64,000 nucleotides of DNA from Bacteroidaceae bacterium (GTDB lineage: Bacteria > Bacteroidota > Bacteroidia > Bacteroidales > Bacteroidaceae). Shown here in pieces: positions 42,375 to 51,968 of this stretch (positions are counted from its first letter, which is position 1; each line of letters starts with the position of its first letter). A model generated the notes under the pieces. That model was given only the letters and a program-made list of their open reading frames with translations, did not search any database and was not told the DNA's origin. The position numbers and the translations under genes are program-made. The DNA lies in assembly GCA_017615245.1 (NCBI GenBank), contig JAGAAL010000043.1, forward strand, positions 33,550 to 97,549, written 5' to 3'.

Positions 42375-44324
42375 TTAAGAGAACAGAGGAAGTGAGGATG
42401 TGGCCTCATCCAGATTCTTGAGCCATTCGGTTGCAGTAGCATCGCTTGGCATGCGCCAGTCGCCACGTGGGCTGAGGCTCACACTACCGACTTTCGGCCC
42501 GTCGGGTATACATGAGCGTTTGAACTGTTGGCTGAAAAAGCGGCGGATGAAGGTGCGCAACCACTTCATGATGGTCTCATCGTCGTAAGTGTTGCGGAAT
42601 GCCTGTTGAGCGAGGAAGTAAATCTTCGCTGGTGTGAATGCATTACGCATGAAGTGATAGAGGAAGAAGTCGTGTAGCTCGTAAGGGCCTACGAGGTCTT
42701 CGGTCTTCTGCTTAATCTGTCCGTTTTCATCAGCAGGAATAAGCTCAGGACTGATGGGTGTATCGACGATATCGAGGAGTGTGGCTTTTGATGCGTCGTC
42801 CACACTGGTCTGTGCCACCCACTTCACGAGATGTCGCACGAGCGTCTTGGGGATAGAGCAGTTGACACCGTAGTTTGACATGTGGTCACCATTATAGGTG
42901 GCCCATCCGAGTGCGAGTTCTGAGAGGTCGCCTGTTCCGACTACGATGCCGCCTTCCTGATTGGCTACATCCATCAGAATTTGTGTACGCTCGCGAGCCT
43001 GACCGTTCTCATAAGTCACATCGTGGACGTTAATGTCGTGATTGATGTCGCTGAAATGCTGGATGCAAGCCGCCTTGATAGATATCTCACGCAGGGTAAC
43101 TCCTAATGAGCGCATGAGTGAGAGTGCGTTGTTATAGGTGCGGTCGGTTGTACCGAATCCTGGCATTGTGATGGCGATGATGTCCTTGCGGCTTCTACCC
43201 AACTTATCCATCGTTTTGGCTGCAACAAGGAGAGCAAGGGTGGAATCGAGTCCGCCTGAGATACCGATAACGAGTGTCTTGGCGTTGATGTGGTCGATTC
43301 GTTTTGCCAGACCTGCTACCTGAATGGCAAAGATTTCGTCGCACCGCTGATTGAGCAGATCGCCCTTCGGTACAAACGGACTTGGATCGATGGTGCGGGT
43401 GAGGGTAGGGTTGTTGTCCCAAGCATCATAAGATACTGCCTCGATGATAGTAGGTTGAGGAGCGCTAAGCTGACTGTCGGCAAAGGTGATGTTTGCCTGA
43501 CGGGCAGAACGCAGGTAGTCGACATCGATTTCGGAAATGACGAGCTGTTCCTTCATATTGAATCGGCAGCCTTCTGCAATCAGTTTCCCATTCTCGTAGA
43601 TCATGCCGTTTCCTGCAAAGACGAGGTCTTGTGACGACTCTCCAAAGCCACAGGAAGCATATACATAGCCGCTGATGCAACGTGCAGACTGCTGTGCAAT
43701 GAGGCTGCAGAGATACTGATGCTTACTGACCACTTCGTCGCTTGCAGAGAGGTTGAAGATGATATCTGCTCCCTGAAGTGCGAGGGTAGAACTTGGTGGA
43801 ATAGTAGCCCAAAGGTCCTCGCAAATCTCGATGCCGAACGCACAGTTGCTGGTGTGGAACAGCAGGTTACGTGACACGGGAACCGTTTGCGCACAGAGGG
43901 TTGTCGTGGTGTTGATATTAGCACCTGAAGAGAACCAGCGTTTCTCGTAGAACTCACGATAGTTGGGAATGAACGATTTGGGTACAATACCCAGAATCTT
44001 CCCTTTTTGGATGACAGCAGCAGCATTCAACAAGGTTGTGTTGATGCGGACAGGCAGTCCTACAATGATGATGATGTTGAACGAACGTGTTACATCGAGT
44101 AGACGAAATAGTGCGTTTTCACAACTCTCCAGCAGTTGTTGCTGAAGGAAGAGGTCGGCACAGGTGTAGCCTGTGATAGCAAGTTCGGGGAAACAGATGA
44201 TTTCCACTCCTTTACCATCAGCCTGAGCAACGAGGCTCTCAATCTGATTTGTGTTCCATGTGCAGTCGCTTACCTTCACTTGTGGTATGGCTGCAGCAAC
44301 CTTGATAAATCCGTAGTTACCCAT
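42375..44324 (-). CDS. nadE: Glutamine-dependent NAD+ synthetase
   Basis: A 649-residue enzyme making NAD+ from deamido-NAD+, ATP and glutamine. The N-terminal nitrilase-type glutaminase domain (about 5-280) shows the catalytic Glu region CFPELAITGY and the Cys in IEICEDLW. The C-terminal synthetase domain (about 320-649) has the ATP loop ISGGLDSTLALL and VGTGDLSELALGW. The two-domain form explains the length compared with the 275-residue ammonia-dependent NadE. It follows tamB by 26 bases in the same operon. Confidence 0.96.
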   Translation of the reverse strand: MGNYGFIKVAAAIPQVKVSDCTWNTNQIESLVAQADGKGVEIICFPELAITGYTCADLFLQQQLLESCENALFRLLDVTRSFNIIIIVGLPVRINTTLLNAAAVIQKGKILGIVPKSFIPNYREFYEKRWFSSGANINTTTTLCAQTVPVSRNLLFHTSNCAFGIEICEDLWATIPPSSTLALQGADIIFNLSASDEVVSKHQYLCSLIAQQSARCISGYVYASCGFGESSQDLVFAGNGMIYENGKLIAEGCRFNMKEQLVISEIDVDYLRSARQANITFADSQLSAPQPTIIEAVSYDAWDNNPTLTRTIDPSPFVPKGDLLNQRCDEIFAIQVAGLAKRIDHINAKTLVIGISGGLDSTLALLVAAKTMDKLGRSRKDIIAITMPGFGTTDRTYNNALSLMRSLGVTLREISIKAACIQHFSDINHDINVHDVTYENGQARERTQILMDVANQEGGIVVGTGDLSELALGWATYNGDHMSNYGVNCSIPKTLVRHLVKWVAQTSVDDASKATLLDIVDTPISPELIPADENGQIKQKTEDLVGPYELHDFFLYHFMRNAFTPAKIYFLAQQAFRNTYDDETIMKWLRTFIRRFFSQQFKRSCIPDGPKVGSVSLSPRGDWRMPSDATATEWLKNLDEATSSLPLFS

Positions 44325-44350
44325 TGTATAGTTTACAAATTAACGATTTA

Positions 44351-47300
44351 CTATTTATTCTTTTCTTTTTCTTCTTTCATTTTCTTGCGGAACAACGCCT
44401 TCCATGAGTCGAAGTCACGCTGATAAGTGATACCGATTCCCTGCGTGTTGAGGGTAGTCTTCGTGAAGTAACGGTCGTTCGTTTGGTTGTAAGCTTTGAT
44501 GAAGGTCTTACCGTTTTTCGTGAGTCGCCATTTCACGTCGAAGTCACCAATGAAGTTTGCTGTATTGGTGAGTGCATTATCACGATAACCGAAGTTACCG
44601 TTGATGAGCAGGCGGTCGTCGAGCAATCGACCCGACAGGATGCCTTCCACATCGAGGTCGTTCCATCCTTTCTCACCTGTCGACAGTCCCGTTCCAAAGT
44701 TCCATTTACTGTCCTGACCAATCACGTTGGAAAGCATCTGGTTAATCTGTCCGGAGATGGTCGAAGATAACAGCGTGTTGACAGCTTGGTTCGAACCTGA
44801 TTCTCCAGCTGCGCGTGCGTATTCGTTGGAGTAGAATCGTCCGAGTCCCAGCAGGTAGATCATCTGCATGTTCATTTCGTCCTCCGTACTGATGAGGCTC
44901 TTGACCAGCTGGCGTGTCTCGTCGTTCACGTTTGGCAGCTGTATGTCGAATCCGAAGTTCATATTACCCAACTTACCGGTAATGTCGAGCACACAGATGA
45001 CTTTCACCTTGTTGTTCGACCCGATAGAATAGCCGGCTGTGATGTCCTGTAGCGGTACGGCATTGAGGATGTGGTGACAGATAAGGTGGATGTTGGCATC
45101 GAACGGATTGCCGTTGAACTCCACATTGCTGCCTTGCTGCAGGTCCAAGTCGCGGAAGATGATGTCCTGTAGGTAGAGGCGATAGCGGCCTCCCTCAATC
45201 TGATAGATACCGTTGAGCGAGAACGGACTCTTGTTGTGATAATGTGCGAGCAGGGTACCCGAACCATAAGTCGACATATAGCCGTCTTCCACGTTATCCA
45301 TACGTAGTTTGATTTCGCAATCAGGGTTGACATGGATGCTGATATCCATGAAGATGTCGCCTTCGTATTCGAACTTGTCGGTCGTCTCGTTCGTGTCATC
45401 TTCCCAATACTCCTCGTCATTCTCATCGAAGAGTAGATACTTCTTCGGTGCTGCTTCGTGAGGAGTTACATCGCGGAATTCAACAAAGCTACCCGTATTG
45501 ATAGCATCAGGCGTAGCGGCATCGTAGGCGAACACACTACCTCGTGTAGGTGTTACATCAGCGGTCATACGTAACGGATGACCATCAGAACCGTGAACCT
45601 CTAATGTCGCATCTGCAAAGACGGTTGCGTAGAACTTATCGGAGTTGAACTCGTGCTCATCGTAGATGGTGAGGTTCTGGGTGTTAATCATGAAGTCGTA
45701 TTTGAAGTTCTTCATGTTCTTATGTGCAAGCGTACCGTTTACGATACCTGTGTTGCCTTGATCGTCAGTCAGACGGATATCGTTGAACAGGAATGCATAA
45801 GGACGTAGACGGAGGGTGTCTGACGGGTTGATGTGATATTGTACATTCGTTGCCCGGAGCGTCATCGCTACATCAGCATTAATATCACCCACGAGGTTCA
45901 CATCGTTCAAGGGACCTATGACATGCAGCACACCGTTCGTCCGTCCCTTGATGTTGCGGAACGTAGATGCCAGAAAGCCGTTTAGGAATTCTGCGTTGGT
46001 GTCGTGTGTGGTAATCTTCAGGTCCATGTCGTTCTGACTTGGAGAGATGAATCCTTCCACATCGGTGGTGCGGCTCAGGTTTTTGTAGAAGTCGGTGATA
46101 TGCCCGTTGACCCGCATACCCTTGATAGTGCTGTCCCAGAAGGCCTGAATGTGTCCTGTTCCCAATCGTCCCTCTTGCAGGTGCATGTTGTTGACCGTAA
46201 GGTTGGCATTCAGGTGGATGTCATTATAGATGTTGCTGATTTGTGCCCGTCCAGAAGCCTGACCTTTGAAGCGTACGGCATCGAAGTCAACGATATCGGT
46301 GATATAGGCCACTTCGATGTTATCGAGGTCGATGATGAGTGAGTCAGACATCTTTTCAGAAACCGCACCATTGAGCACGATGGATTGTGTTTCGTTATAC
46401 ATCTTCACATCCGAGCACGTGAGCCGCTTGTCGTAGTAACGCAGGCGTGAAGGTGCTACTTGCCACAAGGTGTCATTTACCGTCAGTTGTGATTTATGAA
46501 TGCTGACATCAGCGTTCACCTTACCTTGAACATCCGAGAAGGCGGTTGTTGCATAGACCGTTCCGTTTGTCATGTGGTTCTTCTTGTCGTCCCAGTTGAT
46601 GAACGTCTCAAGTTTGTCATCTTTCGCATCGGCGGTCAGCAGATAACTCAGCACATTGTTGCCCTGACGCTGACGGGTATTAAGCGAAGCACTCATCATG
46701 CGATGCGAGTTGGTACAAAGCACATGGGTATCGACATACACATTATTATTTTTACTAATACGCGGAGCGTCGATGTCGACCATCATTGTGTCGGCAACCG
46801 CATCGATATAGCCCTTGATGTTGACGGGCTGGTCAATCACATAGTCGGTCTCGACGAAATGCTTTAGGAAGTCCGATTCGGTTAGGGTGGCATCGAAGGC
46901 AAAGCGGTTGCGATTGTCGCGCTTATGTTGCACCAACGAAGGCAGATGGCGTGCCAGCTGGTTTTTGAACGCATCAACCACTCCGTCGAGTTCAATCTGC
47001 CCGTAGAGGTGTGCTTCTGCAAAGTCGGTATTGATATCGATTGACTTATCTGCCTTGTCCTGATTGATGTTCAGGTTGATATGCTCCAGATTCACGGTAT
47101 TCTCCTCGTCGTGGATGGTGAGGTTGTTGATGTAGATGTTGCCCAGCAGGTCGTTCAGGTTGTTTCCATGGATGTCGACATCTGCATTCATGCTGAGCGA
47201 CTGACCCTCCATACCCTTGATGAGGTTCAACGTGTGAGGATTGATGTGATGCACGTTTAGTTTTCCTGCGATGCGGCTGTTGCGTTCGTCGTACGAGCCG

Positions 47301-48808
47301 TCGAGGTCGAATCGTGCCAGTTCGTCAGCACTATTCACCACACCCTTGATGATACCGCTCTCACGTGTGGCATCGAGTGTGATGTTGTTGTATCGATGAC
47401 CATTATACTCCAGAGTGTTGATTTTGCCTTGAATGGTTCCTTCAGGCTGCTTATTGGTGAGTTGGCCGTTCAGCGTCAGGTCGAATGAGGTAAGCCCTAA
47501 TGCCGCACTTTCCGTCAGTCGGCCGATGTTGATGTCTTCGCCTACCGCATGAGCGTTGAACACCTTTCCGTCCGTCAGGTCAAGGTTCACCCGTGCATTT
47601 CCTGCATCGCTGACCAGCATACCGTCGGCTGTCAGCTGTCGGGCAGTCTTGTCGATGGTGCCTCGATAGTCCATCCGTCCGATGTTGTTCACGATGGTTG
47701 GCATCGGATCGTCGGGCGACAAGAGTTGGTGTAGTTTGGCTTTTGCATCGTTGTCAATCGACAGCCGCTGAATGTCAACATGGATATCCTTCTCTGCTGC
47801 TTTCAGGTTGCTGATGGAACCATTGAGTTGAGCAGTCAGGCTTTGCGGATTCGTCTGCATCGTCAGCTGCTCTACGTCAATCCGCTCTTGCGAACCATTC
47901 ACTTTGGCGCTCAGATGGAGTGGGGTAGTGAAGACCTCTAATCGTGGCAACAGGCCTTTGAAGTCGGCAGGTGTAATGTCGGCTGTCTGAATCTCTGTGG
48001 CAAACTCGAACGACTTGTCCTTCTCATAGTTGGCATACGAGGCCGTGAGCGAATCTATCCGTAGCGACGATTGAGGTGTCTCCATCATGAAGTCCGTCAC
48101 CCGTCCCTTCTGTTTGTTCGCCTCCACCTGTGCCTGCAGGCTTTTCAGTTCCAGCCCGCTGTGGTTCTCGATGCCATTCAGCCGTTTGATGGTGAGGTTC
48201 AGACTGTCTTCGCTCAAAGCACGTAGCGACATCGTGACGTCCAGATGGTCTATGTCGAGGTGGTTCGGGTCGAGAGTTGCCTGTTGTGTCTCGCTCACTA
48301 CGTCGTAGGTCACATGACCTCTACGCATAATGAACGAATTGATGCGTACGTCAATCGGTTTCGACTCCTTGTTGTCCGACGAGAAGGCATCAATCAGAAA
48401 CTGCAGGTTTGTCGCATCTTCCGGCGTTGCTTTCCTGACGTGTAGGGTAGGGCCGAACAGTTGTGCGTTCGACACACGTACCTTCCCTTGCGACAATGCT
48501 ATGAGGTCAATCTTGACCGATGTGCGGTCAATGCTGATAAGTTCCTGTTTTGTTTGATCGGCAATGTAGACATCGTCTAAAATCAGGCGGTTCAGAAGTC
48601 CTAGTTTCACTTTCCCTATCCGAACTTCCGTCCCGATTTGATCCGACAAAATATCAGCCACCCAACCTCCGATCGCTTGTTGGATGCTTGGAATGTTGAC
48701 CAGTATGATGAGGCATACATAAAGAATAAGTATGCCGCCAATCACACCTCTGCTTATTTGCTTAACCTTCTTGATAAAGCAATCATCTTTATTGCTGTGA
48801 CGGCACAT
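44351..48808 (-). CDS. tamB: Translocation and assembly module protein TamB
   Basis: A 1485-residue AsmA/DUF490 protein anchored in the inner membrane by one N-terminal helix (about 19-40) and spanning the periplasm as a long beta-helical groove thought to move phospholipids or help insert outer membrane proteins. The C-terminal TamB domain ends with [20 protein letters not shown] and a final strand with GIGYQRDF. The only usable start I see is ATG 48808, inside the 3' end of ribH, giving a 55-base overlap in another frame. Confidence 0.93.
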   Translation of the reverse strand: MCRHSNKDDCFIKKVKQISRGVIGGILILYVCLIILVNIPSIQQAIGGWVADILSDQIGTEVRIGKVKLGLLNRLILDDVYIADQTKQELISIDRTSVKIDLIALSQGKVRVSNAQLFGPTLHVRKATPEDATNLQFLIDAFSSDNKESKPIDVRINSFIMRRGHVTYDVVSETQQATLDPNHLDIDHLDVTMSLRALSEDSLNLTIKRLNGIENHSGLELKSLQAQVEANKQKGRVTDFMMETPQSSLRIDSLTASYANYEKDKSFEFATEIQTADITPADFKGLLPRLEVFTTPLHLSAKVNGSQERIDVEQLTMQTNPQSLTAQLNGSISNLKAAEKDIHVDIQRLSIDNDAKAKLHQLLSPDDPMPTIVNNIGRMDYRGTIDKTARQLTADGMLVSDAGNARVNLDLTDGKVFNAHAVGEDINIGRLTESAALGLTSFDLTLNGQLTNKQPEGTIQGKINTLEYNGHRYNNITLDATRESGIIKGVVNSADELARFDLDGSYDERNSRIAGKLNVHHINPHTLNLIKGMEGQSLSMNADVDIHGNNLNDLLGNIYINNLTIHDEENTVNLEHINLNINQDKADKSIDINTDFAEAHLYGQIELDGVVDAFKNQLARHLPSLVQHKRDNRNRFAFDATLTESDFLKHFVETDYVIDQPVNIKGYIDAVADTMMVDIDAPRISKNNNVYVDTHVLCTNSHRMMSASLNTRQRQGNNVLSYLLTADAKDDKLETFINWDDKKNHMTNGTVYATTAFSDVQGKVNADVSIHKSQLTVNDTLWQVAPSRLRYYDKRLTCSDVKMYNETQSIVLNGAVSEKMSDSLIIDLDNIEVAYITDIVDFDAVRFKGQASGRAQISNIYNDIHLNANLTVNNMHLQEGRLGTGHIQAFWDSTIKGMRVNGHITDFYKNLSRTTDVEGFISPSQNDMDLKITTHDTNAEFLNGFLASTFRNIKGRTNGVLHVIGPLNDVNLVGDINADVAMTLRATNVQYHINPSDTLRLRPYAFLFNDIRLTDDQGNTGIVNGTLAHKNMKNFKYDFMINTQNLTIYDEHEFNSDKFYATVFADATLEVHGSDGHPLRMTADVTPTRGSVFAYDAATPDAINTGSFVEFRDVTPHEAAPKKYLLFDENDEEYWEDDTNETTDKFEYEGDIFMDISIHVNPDCEIKLRMDNVEDGYMSTYGSGTLLAHYHNKSPFSLNGIYQIEGGRYRLYLQDIIFRDLDLQQGSNVEFNGNPFDANIHLICHHILNAVPLQDITAGYSIGSNNKVKVICVLDITGKLGNMNFGFDIQLPNVNDETRQLVKSLISTEDEMNMQMIYLLGLGRFYSNEYARAAGESGSNQAVNTLLSSTISGQINQMLSNVIGQDSKWNFGTGLSTGEKGWNDLDVEGILSGRLLDDRLLINGNFGYRDNALTNTANFIGDFDVKWRLTKNGKTFIKAYNQTNDRYFTKTTLNTQGIGITYQRDFDSWKALFRKKMKEEKEKNK

Positions 48809-49245
48809 TCGTCACCCTTGTTGCCCATCTTACCCCCGCAGCGGTCGAGAGCCTGCTGCATGTCGTTAGTGGTAATGAGTCCATAGATGACAGGTTTCGC
48901 CTGCGTAGCGTTCAGGCGTGCCAGTCCGTATGTGGTGCCCTCACAGATGTAGTCGAAATGTGGAGTGTCGCCACGAATGACACATCCGATAGCAATAACA
49001 GCATCGACAGCCGTCTTCACCATCAGCTGTGCGCCGAGTATCAGCTCGAAGCTGCCTGGTACAGTCTCAATCACGATGTCGCTTTCAGCCACGCCGTGTT
49101 TCAACAGCGTCTCACGTGCACCATCGAGCAGCGCTCCTGTGATGTTGTCGTTCCATTCGCTAACTACGATACCAACTCTCATGCCCTTTGCATCGGGAAC
49201 GCTGTTGATATCGTAGTCAGATAGGTTATGGTTTTTTGTCGCCAT
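48754..49245 (-). CDS. ribH: 6,7-dimethyl-8-ribityllumazine synthase
   Basis: A 163-residue riboflavin-pathway enzyme that condenses the 5-amino ribityl-uracil with dihydroxybutanone phosphate. Motifs include [10 protein letters not shown], the ETVPGSFEL substrate loop, [18 protein letters not shown] and a C-terminal [11 protein letters not shown]. Length is normal. Its last 18 codons overlap the start of tamB. It follows the TPR gene by 55 bases that hold a palindrome; no other riboflavin genes are nearby. Confidence 0.96.
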   Translation of the reverse strand: MATKNHNLSDYDINSVPDAKGMRVGIVVSEWNDNITGALLDGARETLLKHGVAESDIVIETVPGSFELILGAQLMVKTAVDAVIAIGCVIRGDTPHFDYICEGTTYGLARLNATQAKPVIYGLITTNDMQQALDRCGGKMGNKGDECAVTAIKMIALSRRLSK

Positions 49246-49257
49246 AATTGTAATATA

Positions 49258-49300
49258 CTCTTCCCCCTCGGGGAGATGTCCAAAGGACAGAGAGGGGCTG
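49258..49300. repeat. GC-rich palindrome between the TPR gene and ribH
   Basis: CCCCCTCGGGGAGATG, then TCC-AAA-GGA, then AGAGAGGGGCTG. It nearly fills the gap between the two genes and is almost the same sequence as the copy inside the TonB receptor at 29780-29809. Confidence 0.7.
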
Positions 49301-49984
49301 TTATTTACTTACTCTCTCAATATACTTGTCGATCTCGCCACTACTAGTAAGTGTAGAGCGGAAGTACTTGTCCTTGATTTCCTTGTAGAGTTCGAGAGCC
49401 TTGTCAGGGTTGCCCAGTTCCTCGTACACTTCTCCAGCCTGGAACAGGAAGATAGGACTTACTGCATCGTTGTCGGCAGCCTTGGCAGCCTTCACGAGAG
49501 TTTCTGCGCCCTTCTGGTTGTCACCCTTCTTTACGTAGCAGTTGCCGAGCGCAGCAATTGCACTTGGAGAAATCATCTGATCGTCCTGAGGATCGAATGA
49601 CTCGAGCATCTTGATAGCCTCGTCCACCTTGTCAAGGTTTGCATAGCACAGACCAGCGTAAGCCTTAGCAAGGTTAGCAGTTGTAGTACCGCTATACTCA
49701 TCGATGATCTTCAGGAAACCTTTCTCGTTCACACCGTCACCGTTGAGTGCCTGCTCATACTGTTCCATACCGAATGCCGTCTGACTGGCAGCGATAGCTT
49801 CGTTAGCCTCTGCAGTCTGGTTTGCTTTGTGATGACGATACAGGAAAATACCTGAAACTACGATAACCACTACTGCAATGATTGCAAGAATTAACTTGAG
49901 ATGCTTTTCGATGAAAGCCTCCGATTTGCTCAGTTGTACATCAAGTCCGATCACGTCGTTTGATGCTTTTTTGTTTTTTGCCAT
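49301..49984 (-). CDS. Membrane-anchored tetratricopeptide repeat protein
   Basis: A 227-residue protein with a polar N-terminus (about 30 residues), one membrane helix (about 31-50, [19 protein letters not shown]) and a periplasmic TPR domain (about 60-220) with repeats such as [20 protein letters not shown] and [19 protein letters not shown]. The layout is like YfgM/BamD-type envelope helpers. It is the first gene of the operon ending with the nuclease. Exact role unknown. Confidence 0.87.
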   Translation of the reverse strand: MAKNKKASNDVIGLDVQLSKSEAFIEKHLKLILAIIAVVVIVVSGIFLYRHHKANQTAEANEAIAASQTAFGMEQYEQALNGDGVNEKGFLKIIDEYSGTTTANLAKAYAGLCYANLDKVDEAIKMLESFDPQDDQMISPSAIAALGNCYVKKGDNQKGAETLVKAAKAADNDAVSPIFLFQAGEVYEELGNPDKALELYKEIKDKYFRSTLTSSGEIDKYIERVSK

Positions 49985-50102
49985 TTTCTTTTATGATTTT
50001 TAATTTTAATAGTACTTACATTTTTTAATTTTAATTATCTTCATGCCACTCCTGTATTCCTGCCACACCTTACTTATATTTGGACTAAGCCCAAATAGCA
50101 TG

Positions 50103-50110
50103 CAAAGTTA
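50103..50110 (-). promoter_or_regulatory. Promoter -7 box for the TPR-ribH-tamB-nadE-ettA-nuclease operon
   Basis: The minus strand reads TAACTTTGCA. The implied leader of about 110 bases contains a short hairpin (ATTTGG/CCCAAAT, about 50079-50097). Confidence 0.7.
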
Positions 50111-50269
50111 CTACTTTTTCATGAAATGAAGAAATAAAAACGCTAAAAAATACTATCTTGCCCCCTAAAACTATCATTAACCCCTTGTTTTATCGTTTCA
50201 GGAGTTAACATCAAAAAATCAAAATTGATAATAACAAAATGATGCTGACATCAGCGTGACATCGCAAGT

Positions 50270-50297
50270 CACCATGTTACCATGTCACCATGTTACC
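50270..50297. repeat. Octamer tandem repeat
   Basis: CACCATGT, TACCATGT, CACCATGT, then TACC: three and a half 8-base units. The surrounding stretch 50111-50566 has no credible gene; several short open frames there look random. Confidence 0.75.
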
Positions 50298-50566
50298 CCA
50301 AAAAGGTTGCTACCTTCACAGGCTTTGTAGAATGTTTTTGATAAAAAGCTTTCGCCAAATCATTATAACACCCTTGTAGGTATCTGTAGAGGCGTTTTGA
50401 ACAGGCTCCTGAAAATTGAGCGAAAATTGAGGCAACTTTTATTGTTTACAAACGGAAAATATACGACATCTGAATCGGTCAGCCATTATATAAAGAACCT
50501 CGTCACAATAGCATACATTTATGATTTGCACAAATAATACTGAAGAATACAATAGTAAAAAATGTA

Positions 50567-50720
50567 AATGACACAATGACATGGATTACAAAAAAAATGG
50601 CAAAAAGAGCCAATATAATATATATAATACATTATATATATTATATTGAATTATTTTTTTAATTGTAATCTCGACTTTACAAAACAGAATTTCTTCATGT
50701 CATTGTGTCATCGTGTCATT
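50567..50720. repeat. Long inverted repeat with AT-rich palindromic core
   Basis: Left arm AATGACAC-AATGACAT (50567 onward) is complementary to the right arm around 50696-50720, which again repeats in 8-base units (ATGTCATT, GTGTCATC, GTGTCATT). The core 50611-50648 is a near-perfect palindrome: 18-base arms with a 2-base spacer. Its design matches the element at 8645-8837 although the arm sequences differ. Confidence 0.65.
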
Positions 50721-50761
50721 AAAAAATATAAAACAATACACTTTTTTACAAAAATATTTCG

Positions 50762-50769
50762 TACCTTTG
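50762..50769 (+). promoter_or_regulatory. Promoter -7 box upstream of a structured leader
   Basis: TACCTTTG (50762-50769). The transcript would begin near 50776 with about 165 bases of leader before ATG 50943. Confidence 0.6.
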
Positions 50770-50942
50770 TAGTGCTTTTGAGAGGCGAAAAAAACGAAGG
50801 GGCAATTCAAGACTAAGTCAAGTCTAACTCTAGACTGAAGCAAGACTAAGAGACATGCGAAAAGGTGTCTCACATGTGTGTCTAGCTAGAAGTGTACCTG
50901 AATTGCAGGTTCGCAAAAAACTCATTAGCATGTAATTACCTT
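50770..50942 (+). ncRNA. Candidate structured leader RNA
   Basis: A non-coding stretch dense in hairpins: AGTCTA-ACTC-TAGACT (50821-50836), GAGACA/TGTCTC (50850-50855 with 50866-50871), the palindromes CACATGTG and TCTAGCTAGA (50881-50890), all enclosed by GCAATTCAAG (50802-50811) pairing with CTGAATTGC (50898-50906). This is the layout of a multi-branched RNA. It may be a regulatory leader of the fragment gene at 50943 or an independent small RNA. I cannot name a family. Confidence 0.4.
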
Positions 50943-51140
50943 ATGGCAAAAAGTGAAGGTTATTTTGTTCTTCGTCGTGGTTCGACCAAGTTACACACGT
51001 TCCAAGTGAGTGACGGAAAGCAAATCACCAAGGATCATGTGGGAACTCCTAAAAAACCACGCACACTCCGTCAGATGAATCAGCGTCTGCTAACGGGATA
51101 TCGAGGCAATCGGAATGCAAAAAATGTGATGAAACAGGGA
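50943..51140 (+). pseudogene. N-terminal fragment of an unidentified gene
   Basis: From ATG 50943 the frame encodes about 66 conserved-looking, basic residues (MAKSEGYFVLRRGSTK, DGKQITKD, PRTLRQMNQR). I recall similar N-termini in longer Bacteroidales hypothetical proteins but no named family. Here the frame simply runs on into low-complexity sequence and then, without a stop, into the type IX-secreted protein. Since that protein has its own promoter, start and signal peptide, I read the first part as a truncated remnant; a true fusion is the alternative. Confidence 0.45.
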
Positions 51141-51199
51141 ATTGAGGCAATAAAAGTAGTTATTATCCGTTATATAATGTATACATTATGTTTTTTTTG

Positions 51200-51207
51200 T
51201 AATTTTG
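51200..51207 (+). promoter_or_regulatory. Promoter -7 box for the CHU_C-domain gene
   Basis: TAATTTTGCA after a T run; the implied start is only about 8-10 bases before ATG 51222, giving a nearly leaderless message. This supports the internal start. Confidence 0.6.
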
Positions 51208-51221
51208 CAAAAAGATTTGAT

Positions 51222-51968
51222 ATGGAAGATAGAATAAAGGTTATTGGTTATTGGTTATTGGTTATTGGAGTTTCTGTTTTTCAATGCTTCAATTCTTCAA
51301 TCATTCTCCACGCTCAGACGGCATATCCTACGATTTCGTATACTTATACAGAAACGATGAATAATGAGTTGGTCACGACGGATGTGGAGATGAATCAGGG
51401 TGATGAGCAGTCGGCGAACGCTCCGCTGACTATCAAGATGTTCGGCAATCTGGATGGTAACGTGGGGTGGGAATCGAAATGTGAATGGAAGATCTATGAC
51501 CCGAAGAACGGTGAGTCGAAACCGATCCTTGACCGTTTTGAGGAGAACACAACCTATACGTTGGAGAAGGCTGGCACATATTATATTAAGTTCTATGTGA
51601 CTTTCTCACAGCTTGACGAGGAGGACTTTGAGTACGAATCGGATATTTTCAAGCTCTCGATTACTGAATCCAAGTTGTCGTGTCCGGATGGCTTTTCTCC
51701 GAACGATGATGGTAAAAACGATAAGTTCCTGATTTCATATCAGTCGATTGTGAAGATGAAGGGCGTGATTGTCAACCGATGGGGTCAGAAGATCTATAGT
51801 TTCGACCTCTCGAATGTGGATCAGGGATGGGACGGACGTCAGAATGGCAAGTATGTGAAGGATGGTGTCTATTTCCTGAATCTGCAGGCGGTAGGTAGTG
51901 ATGGCGTGAAATATGATATCAGGAAAGCGATCAATGTGTTGAAGGGGTTCAGAGAGTATGATGAATGA
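51222..51968 (+). CDS. Surface protein with type IX (CHU_C / gliding-motility type) C-terminal domain
   Basis: A 248-residue exported protein. The N-terminal signal (MEDRIKVIGYWLLVIGV ... HAQ) is encoded by a 7-base tandem repeat. The middle (about 40-160) is an Ig/PKD-like beta domain, and the C-terminal 80 residues form the CHU_C sorting domain (CPDGFSPNDDGKNDKF, VNRWGQKIYSF, WDGRQNGKYVKDGVYFL) used by the type IX secretion system to export and anchor proteins. The frame is open further upstream to 50892, but ATG 51222 is favoured by the promoter and the signal peptide. It overlaps the uvrA start by 11 bases. Confidence 0.85.
   Translation: MEDRIKVIGYWLLVIGVSVFQCFNSSIILHAQTAYPTISYTYTETMNNELVTTDVEMNQGDEQSANAPLTIKMFGNLDGNVGWESKCEWKIYDPKNGESKPILDRFEENTTYTLEKAGTYYIKFYVTFSQLDEEDFEYESDIFKLSITESKLSCPDGFSPNDDGKNDKFLISYQSIVKMKGVIVNRWGQKIYSFDLSNVDQGWDGRQNGKYVKDGVYFLNLQAVGSDGVKYDIRKAINVLKGFREYDE
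51239..51268 (+). repeat. Heptamer tandem repeat (GGTTATT x4) inside a signal peptide
   Basis: Four exact copies of GGTTATT plus GG, starting at codon 6 of the CHU_C-domain gene. A 7-base unit is not a multiple of three, so gain or loss of a copy shifts the frame. Confidence 0.9.

Noticed and set aside
50892-51221. Treating 50892-51968 as one 358-residue protein
   Set aside because: A promoter box, a start codon and a signal peptide occur in the middle (51200-51300), and the first part looks like a fragment of another protein.
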